Below are positions 25,801 to 36,558 of a DNA stretch of 64,000 bases, in pieces. The first letter of the stretch is position 1. The number at the start of each line of letters is the position of its first letter. The stretch lies in assembly GCF_020360975.1 (NCBI RefSeq), contig NW_025408682.1:186001-250000 (forward strand). Reading direction: 5' to 3'. The notes below the pieces were generated by a model. That model saw only the letters and a list, made by a program, of their open reading frames with translations. It made no database searches and had not been told where the DNA came from. Source of the DNA: Hirsutella rhossiliensis. Taxonomy: Eukaryota > Ascomycota > Sordariomycetes > Hypocreales > Ophiocordycipitaceae. A program made the translations under genes and the position numbers.

Positions 25801-26970
25801 GGTCGGTTTTCCTCGAAGACCTGCTAGCAGTCCTCTAGCCGATGGGGCTTTTTGCACGCTTAGCAGGTAGGTCGATTCCTCCTCGTACGTTGTTTCTTCG
25901 AGGAATCCTCGTCCCGGTCTAGAAGGTCTGCTTAAAAACCCCCCCTTTTTACCCCTTATTGCTGATTTTAACGAGGTTCGATTTCGACTAGTTCCCTGAT
26001 TTTTCGACTAACGGACTGAAAGGTCTATTAGGGGACTAGTCGGGCCGGTCTGACTAACGGGACCGGGGCCGGGCCCGGAGCAAGAGGCGGAGCCGGGGCC
26101 GGGCCTAGGGCAGCCGTTGATGACGGTGTTAATGCTCTCGAGGGAGGAGGAGCCGAAGGAGCAACAGCCGCAGCAGCAGCAGCAGCGGGAGCCGCAGCAA
26201 CAGGGGCTGCAGCAGCTGCAGGGGCAGCAGGTCGAGCCGTCTAGGTCGAGTGCTGGCCACGAAGGAACAAGACTGCTTGCTATTGTACTCTGGCAGCCTC
26301 TTCGTCTAGTTCCCGGCTAGCCTCTCGAAAGATAGTCGAGTAACCGTTACTAATAGGCTTTATTAGCAGAGATATATCCCATAGCTACTAGCCGGAAAGA
26401 GCTTCTATAAGGAAGTATTAGTTAGCTTCCTTAAGGATTTCTTCCCACTTAGCTAGCCACAAAGAAGCTAGCAGGTTCCTAGTAGAAAAGGCTCCTAGGT
26501 GGGCCGTATAGGTCTTCCTAATACGGTCAGTTATATAGCCCCTCGAGGGAGCTATCGAGGTCTCGAGCTTTAAAAGCCACTGCCTAGGAGTCTCTTCCTC
26601 TCGAAGAGAGATTAGCTTTGCAGCACTAACGGATTCCGTTATCGCCGTACGAGCAGCCGTTAGTAGCTTCGTTTCGTAGAGGTATTCCTTTCGGTGACTC
26701 TCGTAGTCGCCTAAGGCAGCAGAAAAAGCTCTCTGTTATGCAGAGGTTAGCTCGGAGAAGAGGGTAGCTCCCTCTGCAAAGTCCGTCGCCCTAGGTCGAA
26801 GAGGGGGCTCGAGAGGGTCCTGCTTGTCAGAGAAGACTAAATTGTGGATGGTTCTATCTACACGAGCCCGTAGCTCCTTTACCCACTTATCCCAATCTTA
26901 GGGCTCTGCAAGAATCGTCCTACGGACCGTAGGGACGGCAGAGGAGTCGATTTTCGTTATCGTTGCGAAA
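25800..26970 (-). pseudogene. gag: Copia gag with Ala/Pro-rich stretch and zinc knuckle
   Basis: Minus-strand nucleocapsid relic. It starts near 26965 and reads DWDKWVKELRAR early on, then an alpha-helical gag core, then an Ala/Pro-rich stretch at about 26140-26240. A CX2CX3HX4C zinc knuckle lies at about 25845-25885 with its Cys and His codons kept. The Ala-rich stretch retains a long run of CAG/GCA triplets with no RIP change, while sequences on both sides show TAG/TAA stops. It is probably part of the same frame as the downstream pol. Confidence 0.75.
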
Positions 26971-27090
26971 GAAGAGGGGGGCAGAAAAGTCGGTTAAAAA
27001 TCGGCTTTTCTAGTAAGAGGGGTAAAAGGAAGCTACGAGGGATGCAAGAAAGGTGCCTTTGCAGCAGCCGGAAGGTATAGGAATACTATT

Positions 27091-27107
27091 CCTCCTGGGC
27101 TCATAAC
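27091..27107 (-). promoter_or_regulatory. Copia primer-binding site, initiator-Met half-tRNA type
   Basis: Directly inside the 5' LTR, the minus strand reads GTTATGAGCCCAGGAGG. GTTATGAGCCC is complementary to the anticodon stem-loop of eukaryotic initiator tRNA-Met, not to a tRNA 3' end. This is the half-tRNA priming known from Drosophila copia and yeast Ty5. Confidence 0.75.
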
Positions 27108-27577
27108 TCTCGCGAAGAGAGATGCGAAAGTGCATAAAAATGCACGAAGGTGAAATTGGAAGTAAGGGTCGGACAGGCAGGGCAGAGATGTTTGAATCTT
27201 ACAGGGCAGCAATTGCAGTAGGGAGTGATTGTTGTATTGCCTTAATTGTCCTTCTTTCCTCTATCCAACGCCTCTCTTTATACCTATCTAGTATCTTAAT
27301 TAATAAGATCCTGCTTAAAGCCACTAATGTCCTTTCGACTACCGAGCTTTTGCCGGTTTTCCCTCCTTTCCAGCCGTTGCCGGCATATCCGTCTTATCTC
27401 TCGCTACCTCTATAGGAAGCCATCGCCACTTCTGCTTCCCCTATGCCCCACCCTCCTTTCTGCACCTCTTTTTAGCTCCTTCTTCCTTCTTCTATACCGG
27501 GTGTTTTTCAGCTTCCTTGGTCCCTCGTGCCAAGGGATATCTCCGAGAACTGCGAAATCAGGCCACGCTTCGCGACA
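27108..27577 (-). repeat. Copia 5' LTR (minus-strand element)
   Basis: 470 bp, same ends as 21274-21759. It carries transcription start signals for the element in principle, though none can be pinpointed. Compared with the other LTR and the solo LTR it lacks bases in several homopolymer runs. Confidence 0.92.
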
Positions 27578-27582
27578 ACCTT

Positions 27583-27832
27583 ACCTATAAGAAGTTAACT
27601 TACTTATAAGCCTCCTTCTATAATTACCGCCTACTTTAATAGGTTACCGCCTACTATATTAGTTACCGCCTACTATATTAGTTACTACCTACTATATTAG
27701 TTACTAATTACTATATTAGTTACCGCCTACTATATTAGTTACCGCCTATTATATTAGTTACTAGCTACTATAATAGGCTACCGCTTACTATATTAGTTAC
27801 TACTTACTATAAGCCTATAGGTATAGGTAAGG
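27583..27832. repeat. 19-bp minisatellite between the inverted Helitrons
   Basis: From about 27624 to 27812 the unit GTTACCGCCTACTATATTA repeats about nine times with small variants. The array is bracketed by inverted copies of TAAGGGGTTACCTTACCTAT; the left arm is split by the Copia insertion. It therefore forms the centre of the X1/X2 inverted structure. No gene is present. Confidence 0.85.
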
Positions 27833-30691
27833 TAACCCCTTATAGATTACGTAAATAGCTTTAAGGAATAAAGACTAAAGATTTAAGAAATAAATAAGAT
27901 AAAGATAGAGGCGAGAGAAAAAGATATAAGTAAGCGGTAGCGCTAAGAACTAAAGTATATATAAAGGTAGGTAAAGATAGGTAAGGTAACCCCTTATAGG
28001 TTATATAAAGAGCTTTAAAGAATAAAAGCTAAAGATTAAAGAAATAAATAAGATAAAGATAAGGTAAGAGAAAGAATATAAGTAAGTAGTAGGGCTAGGA
28101 ACTAAAATATATAAAAAAAAGGTAGGTAAAGAAAGCGGCTATTTAAATACTACCCTATAATAGGGAAGAGGTAGAAAAAGTAAGAAGGTAAGTAAAGTAG
28201 TAGTAACGATTATAAGGTAAGCGAGAGAAAGGGAGAATAAAAAGAGTACTAAGGTATAAATAGGAGAATAAAAGTAAAAGTATATACCCTAGCTATCGAT
28301 TAAGTAGTTAGGAAAATTACTATAGTATAGCTACTTATAATATTTCTATAGAGTTCTAGTATAAATTTAAAGCTATAGGGCTTAAGTATAAGTATAGTAT
28401 CCTAAAAACGTTTATAATATAAATAGGCTAAGGGAGGCTAAACTATATAGCTAGTATACTATTCTTATAGTAAATAAGGCGGATTTTATAAGAGTATATA
28501 GTAGTTTATTAAAAGGTAGTAAGGGTATACTATAAGAGCTACCGCGGACTTATAAAAGATATTTTATAGAGCCTAATATTATACTAAAATATAAAGAGGC
28601 TATTTATACTTATAGTTATATTATCGTTTTATAGTAAGAAAGGATATAAAATAAAGGTAAGGTAGGAAATATAGGATATAATAGTAAAGGTAAAGTAAGT
28701 AAGTAGAAATAAAGGCGCGATATAAATATAAGGGTAGGATATATAGAGTATAAATAGGAAGGTCTACTAAGTTTATAAAAAGATAATAAGGGTAAGGAGG
28801 TATAGTTGATACTTAATAGTAGCGTACTATAGTAGGTAGTATTAAAAGGAAGACTAAAAGGTATATAAGAAGGGATATAAGCTAAAGGTAAGCTAGGAAG
28901 CTAGCGAGAGGAAGTAAGTAACGCTATAAAAGTAAGCTTATAGCTAGCCTTAAACGCTATAACGGCCTTTATAAAACCTACTAACCTTAACGACCGTTAT
29001 CCTTATAGCTTATATAACTAAGTAATAGTATATAATATTATATAGTAAAAAGCTATATCGTTTATATAAAGCAACGACTAATAAGTAAGAAAGTTAGATT
29101 TTATAATAAAGACGCTTTTTACTAAGGCGTAACGATAAGCCTCCTATCGCCGCTAAATATAGCTAAAAGGTATAGTAGTAAGCTAGTAAGGAAAAGAGAA
29201 ATAGGGAAGTATAATATATAAGATATAAATAAGGTTATAGAGCACGTTTAAAAGTAAGTACTTTTATAAGAAACGGGTTTAAAAGCTAAAGCTACCTTTA
29301 AAAGGGATAAACGCTATAGTATATAGAGTAATAGTAATTCTATAGTAAAAATTTATATTAAGAGTAGTACCTTAAAAGGGAGAATAGTTTATTTTAGTAA
29401 AAGTAAAAGGTATAAGAAAGTAATAAGTTTATAGTAAGTAGCTTATTTCTATATATAATAATAGAGATAGTAAGTAGGTAGGTTAAAGGTACTCGTGATA
29501 ATAAAGTTAAGAAAGAAAGGTAAAGGGGCTAAGGTAAGAGTAAGTAAGATATTATTTAGTTAAGATAAAGAAGCGGCTAGTAAGGGATAAGAAGAAGGGG
29601 CAGCGGGGCTAATAGTATCTAAAGATAAAGAAGGCGGTAAATACTACTACTATAGTAAGCGCGCCCTCTTTATAGGCCTATTAGTAAGGGCTAGGTAAGA
29701 GCGCTTAAGCGGCGGCGTAATAAGGTTAAGGGCGGTTAAGGCTAAGGCTAAGTAAGGGGGGGCTAATATAGCTAAGGCTAGTATAGTAATAGAGTATAAA
29801 GCGGCGTAGATATAATTAAAGGTAAAGGAGGCGGATAGGGTTTAGCGCTTAAGGGGTATAGTAAGAGGGAAAGCTAAGGCGGTAGCGGCCGCTAAGGGCC
29901 TATTAATAAAGGTCTAGCTATCTAAGATAATAATAAAGATATAATCGCGCTCTAAGCTTAAGAGGGAGAGTATAACGCGGTAGTTAAAAAGGCTAACGAC
30001 CTTACTAATATAAGTAAAGGGGACGCTAAGTAAGAAAGAAAAGTTAGGCTTTTTAGCGATTTTCTTATATAGTATAGCCTAAGGGTTAATATAAATAAGA
30101 AAGATAATAAAGACCTTAAAGGGGTAGTAGCCCTTAAAAGAAATCCTATTTAATAGGCTAAGGGCAATATAAGTTATAAGCTATATAAAGCTATAGTAGC
30201 GGAGCTAGTTAGGCCTAAGACTAAGTAAGAGGTCTTAATATAAGAGGTTAAGGCTAGGCTTAGCTATAATACTATAAAAGGAGATAATAAGAAGTATAGA
30301 TAAGAACTAGCCGCTAAAAGCTAAGGAGTATAGTAAGATACTAAGAGGTAAAGTTAGTAGGGTAGTAAGTAAGGAGGTATATTATAATAAAAAAAAAGGG
30401 GGCCTATAGCTAGTAACCTTAGTTATAGATAATAAAGGTAGGTATAATATAAAGAATAGTATTATCTAAGCTAGCCTTAAGGCTATCGTAGCGCTTTACC
30501 TCTTATAAGAGGTTATAAAGGTAAATATAGCCGCTTATAAAAAACTACTACTTAAACTAGTTAGTATTAACGACCGGCTAGCTATAAATAAAGAGGTATA
30601 AACTAAAAAAGAAGGAGGGCCTTAAATTATTACCTTTAGCTTAAAGGGGTATATACTTTAACTTTAATAGCTATAAGGGTATTAGTAAGAG
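27833..30691 (+). mobile_element. Helitron X2, 5' part
   Basis: Begins with GGTAACCCCTTATA; the first ~148 bp are tandemly duplicated (27833-27979 and from 27980). Matches X1 at 17.93-21.27 kb in reverse complement. From about 29.41 kb a plus-strand frame rich in Lys, Gln and Arg can be followed with only TAA/TAG stops, suggesting an eroded coding region, but I do not recognise the protein. The region before that (27.98-29.4 kb) shows no conserved motif. Ends at the Gypsy-2 insertion. Confidence 0.75.
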
Positions 30692-30948
30692 TATAAGAGC
30701 GCTACTAAGAGGTATAGGCTAATAAAGTACTTAGGTGCATAGTACTAATATATTAGTAGGGTATTAGTAGGGAATTATACCTACCCCGCTTATATATTAT
30801 AGACCTCTTACTACTCTAACTAAAAAGGAAAAATCCCTCTTCCTATAAGCTTTAGTCTTATAATAAGGAGAATATAATATATATAGCGTAGTACCTCTAG
30901 CTATCTCTACTACCTAACTAATCGTACCGTAATACGTATTCCCTTATA
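30692..30948 (+). repeat. Gypsy-2 5' LTR
   Basis: 257 bp, matching 38505-38761. It starts TATAAGAGCG and ends TTCCCTTATA. AAGAG precedes it. Confidence 0.93.
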
Positions 30949-31059
30949 ATTTCTAAAGCTTCCCTTTTTAGTTACCTAGTAGAAATAGCTACTTAAAGAA
31001 GACTATATAACGCTCCTATAGCGCGATATAGTAGTTAACTAGTCGAGGCCTCTTTATTA

Positions 31060-34000
31060 TATATATTAAGTATCTACTTAAGAGATAAAGAACTAAAAGA
31101 TATATCCTTAGAATAGACCCTTATTATAGACGATATTCTAACTATATTAAAGATATCGCTACCTATAGGCGTAAGACCGTCGACTTATAAAGAAAAGCTT
31201 ATAGCCCTATAAGCGCGTATTAAGGAGCTAGAGGAGATAAAACGCTTATAAGACCGCGTTATATAATTAAAGGAGGAAATTACTAAACGTGCTAGCGCTA
31301 TCGCTATCTATTTAGGAAAGCGTCGATAGTCTTACTCCCTTAAATCGGATAGTAGTCGCTATAGCGAGGTTAAGATTAAAAACATCGCTTAATTATCTTA
31401 ACCTATTAATATATAGAAACGTTTAGACTAGACTTATAATTTAAAGGACGCCTTTAAGGCAGCGCTTAAACGCTTTTATTGCGATAAAATAAAGATCCTC
31501 TACGCGGTAGATTATATATATAGCGACTATAAAGCGAGATAGTATTAATACCTTAAAGAATAGACGCCGATTAACTAAACTAAATATAGTATAAATTAGG
31601 TATACTTTAAGGAATAGATACTTATCTTAATTAAGGATACTATAAATAGGGAGATACTATTAGCGATATAATTAAAGGAGGCTCGCTAATAAGAAGGCTA
31701 GTCCCCCTTAGAGTTTAGCTTATACCTTAACTCCTTAAAGAGGTATTTTAAATGCCTATTAGAAAAAGCGCGTGCTCTTACGTTTTTTACTAAGCTAGAG
31801 CTATAACTTTAAGACTAAATTAACCTCTATTCGATACCTATTTATACTTATTAACGGGAAGAGCTTATATAAGTTGCTTAATAATATTAAGATACTACTA
31901 TTAATAAGAGGCGACGTACTAATACTACTTCTACCCTTAGAGGAACCGGGAATAAAAGTAGTACTATACCCTAAGGTAGTAGAAACCCTAGCGAAGACTC
32001 TTAGACTTAATACCGTAAAATAAGGAAAAGGCAAAATATTAAGGTAAACGCTTCTCCCTTAGTAAACTTAATACTTATAAGATAGTTACTTAAAACTCCT
32101 ATAATAATATTAAGGCGAAACCCTACTAAAGTCCCTATATACCTAGATACCTATAGTACTATTAACCTTATAGATATATACTTTACTTAATAGTAGGGAT
32201 TACTATAAGTAGCGCTATTATAGCCTAAGTTATTAAGGCTTAGTAATAGTAAGGTAAGGGAGTATAAAGTATAGTTAGTACCGCTCTAAATAATAAATAT
32301 AAGAGGTACTAAAAAGATAATTACTTATTTCTATATTAGTACCGATAAGTTAACGCTAAACGATTAAGTACTAATCCTTTTATTAGTTACTACCTTAGAG
32401 GATAAACGTATTTATATTATCCTATAGAAACGATAGTAGTAGTTTAAGTATTAACTAAGTAGCGAAACCCCATAAAATCCCTATAGATTCCTTTAGAAAT
32501 ATAAGAACGAGGTAAGGGTATATATAATAGCGCTTAATCCTAAGCTAATCCCGCTACTAAATAAAGATAAGGATAAAGGGATTTTATAGGAAGAATAGGC
32601 TAAAATCCTATTAACTCTCTACTAGTTTAAAGATACCTTCTCGGCTAATAAATCTAATTTATTACTAGCTAGAAAGGGAACAGATTACTTAATTAATTTA
32701 ATCCTTAATATAGAACCTCCTTATAAACCGCTTTACCCTTTATCGTAAAGGGAACTCTAAGTATTACGCGACTAGATCTAAGACGCGATAAAAAGGAAAA
32801 TAATCTAGGAGTTAAAAAGCCTAGCTAGGGCGCCTATCCTTTTCGTTCTAAAAAAGGATAGTACCTTACGGCTATATATAGACTACTAAGGACTTAACCG
32901 GGTTATATAAAAGAATTAGTACCCTTTACCCCTTATTTTAGAGATTATTAACTACTATTAAGGAGCTAAATATTTTTCTAAGATTAATATATAGAATATA
33001 TATTAACGTATTTAAATTTAAGAAGGAGATAAATAAAAGACCGTTTTCTAAACGCGTTATAGATATTTCGAATACCTAGTAATGCCCTTTAAACTTATTA
33101 ATATACTAGCTACGTTTTAGAGCTATATCTATTAAGCGCTTAAGGGGCTCGTAAATATAATCTACGTAGTCTACCTTAACGATATCTTTATATACTTTAA
33201 GATAAGAGAAGAATATACTAAATACTTAGGATAAGTAATAGAAAGGCTAAGGGCTATAAAGCTTTATATAAAACTATTAAAGTATATCTTTTATTAATAG
33301 TTAGTTAAGTTCCTTAGGTTTATATTATCTATTAATAAGGTATTAATAGACCCTTAATAAGTAGAGGTAATAGCTTAATAGCCTAAACCTATAACCTAAT
33401 ATAATATTTAGGTTTTCCTTAGGTTCTATAATTTTTACTAACGATTTATATATAGGTACTTAGGAGTTATAGCGCCCTTAACTATATTACTAAAAGGGAG
33501 TAAGAATAGGAAGAAGCTAGGGAGTATAGAGCTAAACCTTACTAAAAGGGTAGCGTTTTAGGCTCTTAAGGATACTTTTTAAGGAGCCTTACTCCTTTAA
33601 TATTATAATCTAAAAAGACGTATTTATATTAAAATAGATATATCGTAATTAGCGATAGTAAGGATTATCTCTTAACCTAATAATAAAGGGCGTTACTATC
33701 TAATTATATTTTAGTTAAGGAAGTTTACTAGAGCTAAACTTAATTATAGTATTCTAGACTAAGAACTCTTTACTATTATTAAGTTATTTAAATACTAGTA
33801 ATATTATATTAAAGGGGTAGCGTATAAAGTAAAGGTATTATTAGACTATTATAACCTCTAGGCGTTTATATACTAGACCTCCCTAAATAAGAGGTAAGTA
33901 AGATAGTATATATATTTAGTACTATTTAACTTTATAATTAAGTATTATATAGGTAAATCTAACCTAGCGGACGCGCTATTAAGAATACTTAGATATAAGG

Positions 34001-36480
34001 GCGAGAAGCCCTTATTTATAAAACTATTACTAAAGCTATAAGTAAAACTAGCTACTATTAATACTATATCTATATAAAGAAATAATAAGGCGTTTTTATA
34101 GGTAATAAGACGCTTAACCTTAAGTTAATATAAGTATAGTAAAGTGCCTTTATATAAGGAAAATATATAAGCTTATCTATAGTAAAACTATAATAATTTA
34201 AGCGCGAGACCTAAATAATTAGCCGATTAAGCTAAAGAGAGAGCTAGTTATAAATAGTTACTCTTAAGAAAGACCGCTAAAGAAGCGGCCTACTATATAA
34301 AGGTTTATATAATAGAAGTTCTAGAACCGTTACTAGAGTTACTAAAACGTACTTAGTCGGTTAATATTCTCGCGAAGAGAGATATAAGAAGTATATAAAA
34401 ATATATAAAGGTAAAATTAAAAGTAAGGGGTCGGATAGGTAGGGTAGAGAGATTTAATTCTTATAAGAGCAGTAATTATAGTAGGGGAGTAATTATTATA
34501 TTGCCTTAATTATCCTTCTTTCCTTTATCTAACGCCCCTCTTTATACCCGTTTAGTATCTCGATTAATAAAGAAGATCCTACTTAAAGAAGCTACTAATA
34601 TCCTTTCGACTACCGAGCTTTTTACTAAGTTTTCCCCTCCTTTCTAGCCGTTGCCGGTATATCCGTCTTATCTTTCGCTACCTCTATAGGAAGCTATCGC
34701 TACTTCTACTTCCCCTCTTACCCCTACCCTCCTCTCTATACCTTCTTTTAGCTCCTTCCTTAAAACCTGTTTTTTAGCTTCCTAGGTCCCTCGTGCTAAG
34801 GGATATCTCCGAGAACTACGAAATCAAGCTACGCTTCGCGATAAATATAGTAATTAATAGGCTAAAGGAGACTAAAGACTTTTTAAAAGGGAAGGGTTTT
34901 TAGTTAGTGCGCTTAGATAGACTACTACTATAAAAAAGTCGTATTATAGTGCCTCTAAAAGCAGCTTTATAATAAGAGCTAAAATAGCTCTTTTATAACG
35001 ATCCGTTAATAGGATACTTTAGCTCTTAATATACTAGTAAACTACTAGCGAGGAACTTTTACTAGGATAGAATAATAAAAGATATAAATAAATACGTCTA
35101 GTTATACCTAGTATATTAAGGTATAGTATCTAAGAGGTATCGCCCTTATAGTACTATATAATCGTTACTATATCTTATACGACTATAGGAAGAATTATTA
35201 ATAGACTTTACTATAGGTCTACCTAAAGTATAATATAATAGATAAGACGTTAATACGATCTTAGTAATTATAAACCGATATATTAAGTATTACCTCTTCT
35301 TTCCTATCTCTAAGATAATAATAGCCCTAAAGCTAGTAGAATTATTCTATTACTAAGTTAAATTAGTATATAGACCTCTAAAAGGTATTATCTTAGATAG
35401 AGGGTCCCTATTTATAAGTAAGTTTTAGTTAGATCTCTATTTTATCTTATAAGTAAAATATAGGCTATTAATAGTATTTAATTTATAAACTAATAGGTAA
35501 ATAAAACGAATAAACTAAGCTATATAGTACTACTTAAGATACTTTACTAACTTAGAATAAACTAACTAAGCGTTACTCTTATATATTACTTAATTTATAT
35601 ATAATAATATAAAGAATACGATAACTAAGTTATTACCTAATAAAGTATTAATAGGTTACTAACTAAACTTCTATATTAATACTAAGGACGATATTATTTA
35701 AAGGGGGGTACCTAAAGTAAGAGTAAGAGTTACTAGGCTATAGGAGCTATAAAAGAGGCTTAAGGAATACTAAGGAAAGGCTATTAAATCGTAAGCGAAA
35801 TACTATAATTTAAGGTACTAACCGCTTATACTTAAAGTAGGAGACCTTATAGTATTATCGATAAAGAACTTATACCTTAAGGACGAAAAAAGAAAACTCT
35901 TACCTAAGTATATTAGACCGTTTTAGGTCCTATAAGCTATTAAAAAGTAAGTATATCGTCTTATACTCCCTAAGAAGTACTTACGCCTTTATAACGTTTT
36001 CTATATTAGTCTCTTAGAGCTATAAAAGGAGCGTAAAGGTACCTATAAAGATAGCGAAACCCTACTAATACTAGACTTAGAGGACGACGAAGGCGAATAG
36101 GAAGTCTAAGAGATTAAAGACTAAAAGAGATCTAAGGGTAATACCTTTTTCCTTATTAAATAAAAAGGATAGCTAGCTAAGTATAACTAATAGGTTAATA
36201 CTAAAGATATAGTAAATAGCTAAGACCTTATTAAAGAATATACTACTCGCTTAACTAGGAAAAAAAGGCGTAAGACTAAGTAAGGTAAGGAAACCTATTA
36301 GCGTAGGGAGAAACTACTAAATTAGTAACGAATCCCTACTAAATCGCTACTAACTTATTAATATATCGGTATACTTAAACGTCCTATAACTATATATAAA
36401 ATAGTAAAATAAGAGAATAAGGGAAAACTATTTATACTACTTATTAAATATTATTAAGGAAAATAAAACTAAACTATAAC
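31060..36480 (+). pseudogene. gag-pol: Gypsy-2 gag-pol, inactivated
   Basis: Plus-strand relic. The gag part (about 31060-31850) has a predicted coiled-coil-like Leu/Glu/Lys-rich stretch near 31200-31320. A protease region precedes RT at about 32700-33550. The RT catalytic YLDD reads YLND at 33172-33183, a TGAC to TAAC change. RNase H follows, then integrase (about 34860-36000), split from RNase H by the Copia solo LTR. Integrase zinc-binding CxxC positions read as Tyr. A chromodomain-like end, FLIK.KG, lies near 36150-36190. Stops are TAA/TAG only in the parts I followed. Confidence 0.85.
34368..34843 (-). repeat. Copia solo LTR inside Gypsy-2
   Basis: A 476-bp copy of the Copia LTR at 21274-21759, with the same ends (TCTCGCG...CGCGATA) and a perfect AATAT duplication (34363-34367 and 34844-34848). 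No internal Copia sequence is present, so it arose by LTR-LTR recombination. It is strongly RIP-mutated, unlike the LTRs of the full element. Confidence 0.94.
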
Positions 36481-36558
36481 TCTACTAAAGCCCTAACGAT
36501 AAAGGAGAGAAGGATAGTTATAGCTAAATAAAAGAAAGATAAGACCTATTTATTACTT

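Larger units (their letters stand above)
21274..27577 (-). mobile_element. Full-length Ty1/Copia element, lightly RIP-mutated
   Basis: A 6304-bp LTR retrotransposon on the minus strand, flanked by ACCTT on both sides (21269-21273 and 27578-27582). LTRs are 486 bp (21274-21759) and 470 bp (27108-27577). Order on the minus strand is gag, protease, integrase, RT, RNase H, which is the Copia order. CpA and TpG are much more frequent than in the neighbours, yet many RIP-type stops break the frames. It is therefore probably the youngest large insertion, and it hit the junction of the two inverted Helitrons. Confidence 0.95.

Noticed and set aside
26117..26320. Gln-rich plus-strand ORF
   Set aside because: Antisense shadow of the Ala/Pro-rich stretch of Copia gag on the minus strand.
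27624..27812. Minisatellite considered as a CRISPR array
   Set aside because: Units are contiguous without spacers, and the sequence is clearly fungal.
31801..32034. 77-codon minus-strand ORF in Gypsy-2
   Set aside because: Antisense to the gag/protease region; no motif, and much shorter than the antisense frame near the 3' LTR.
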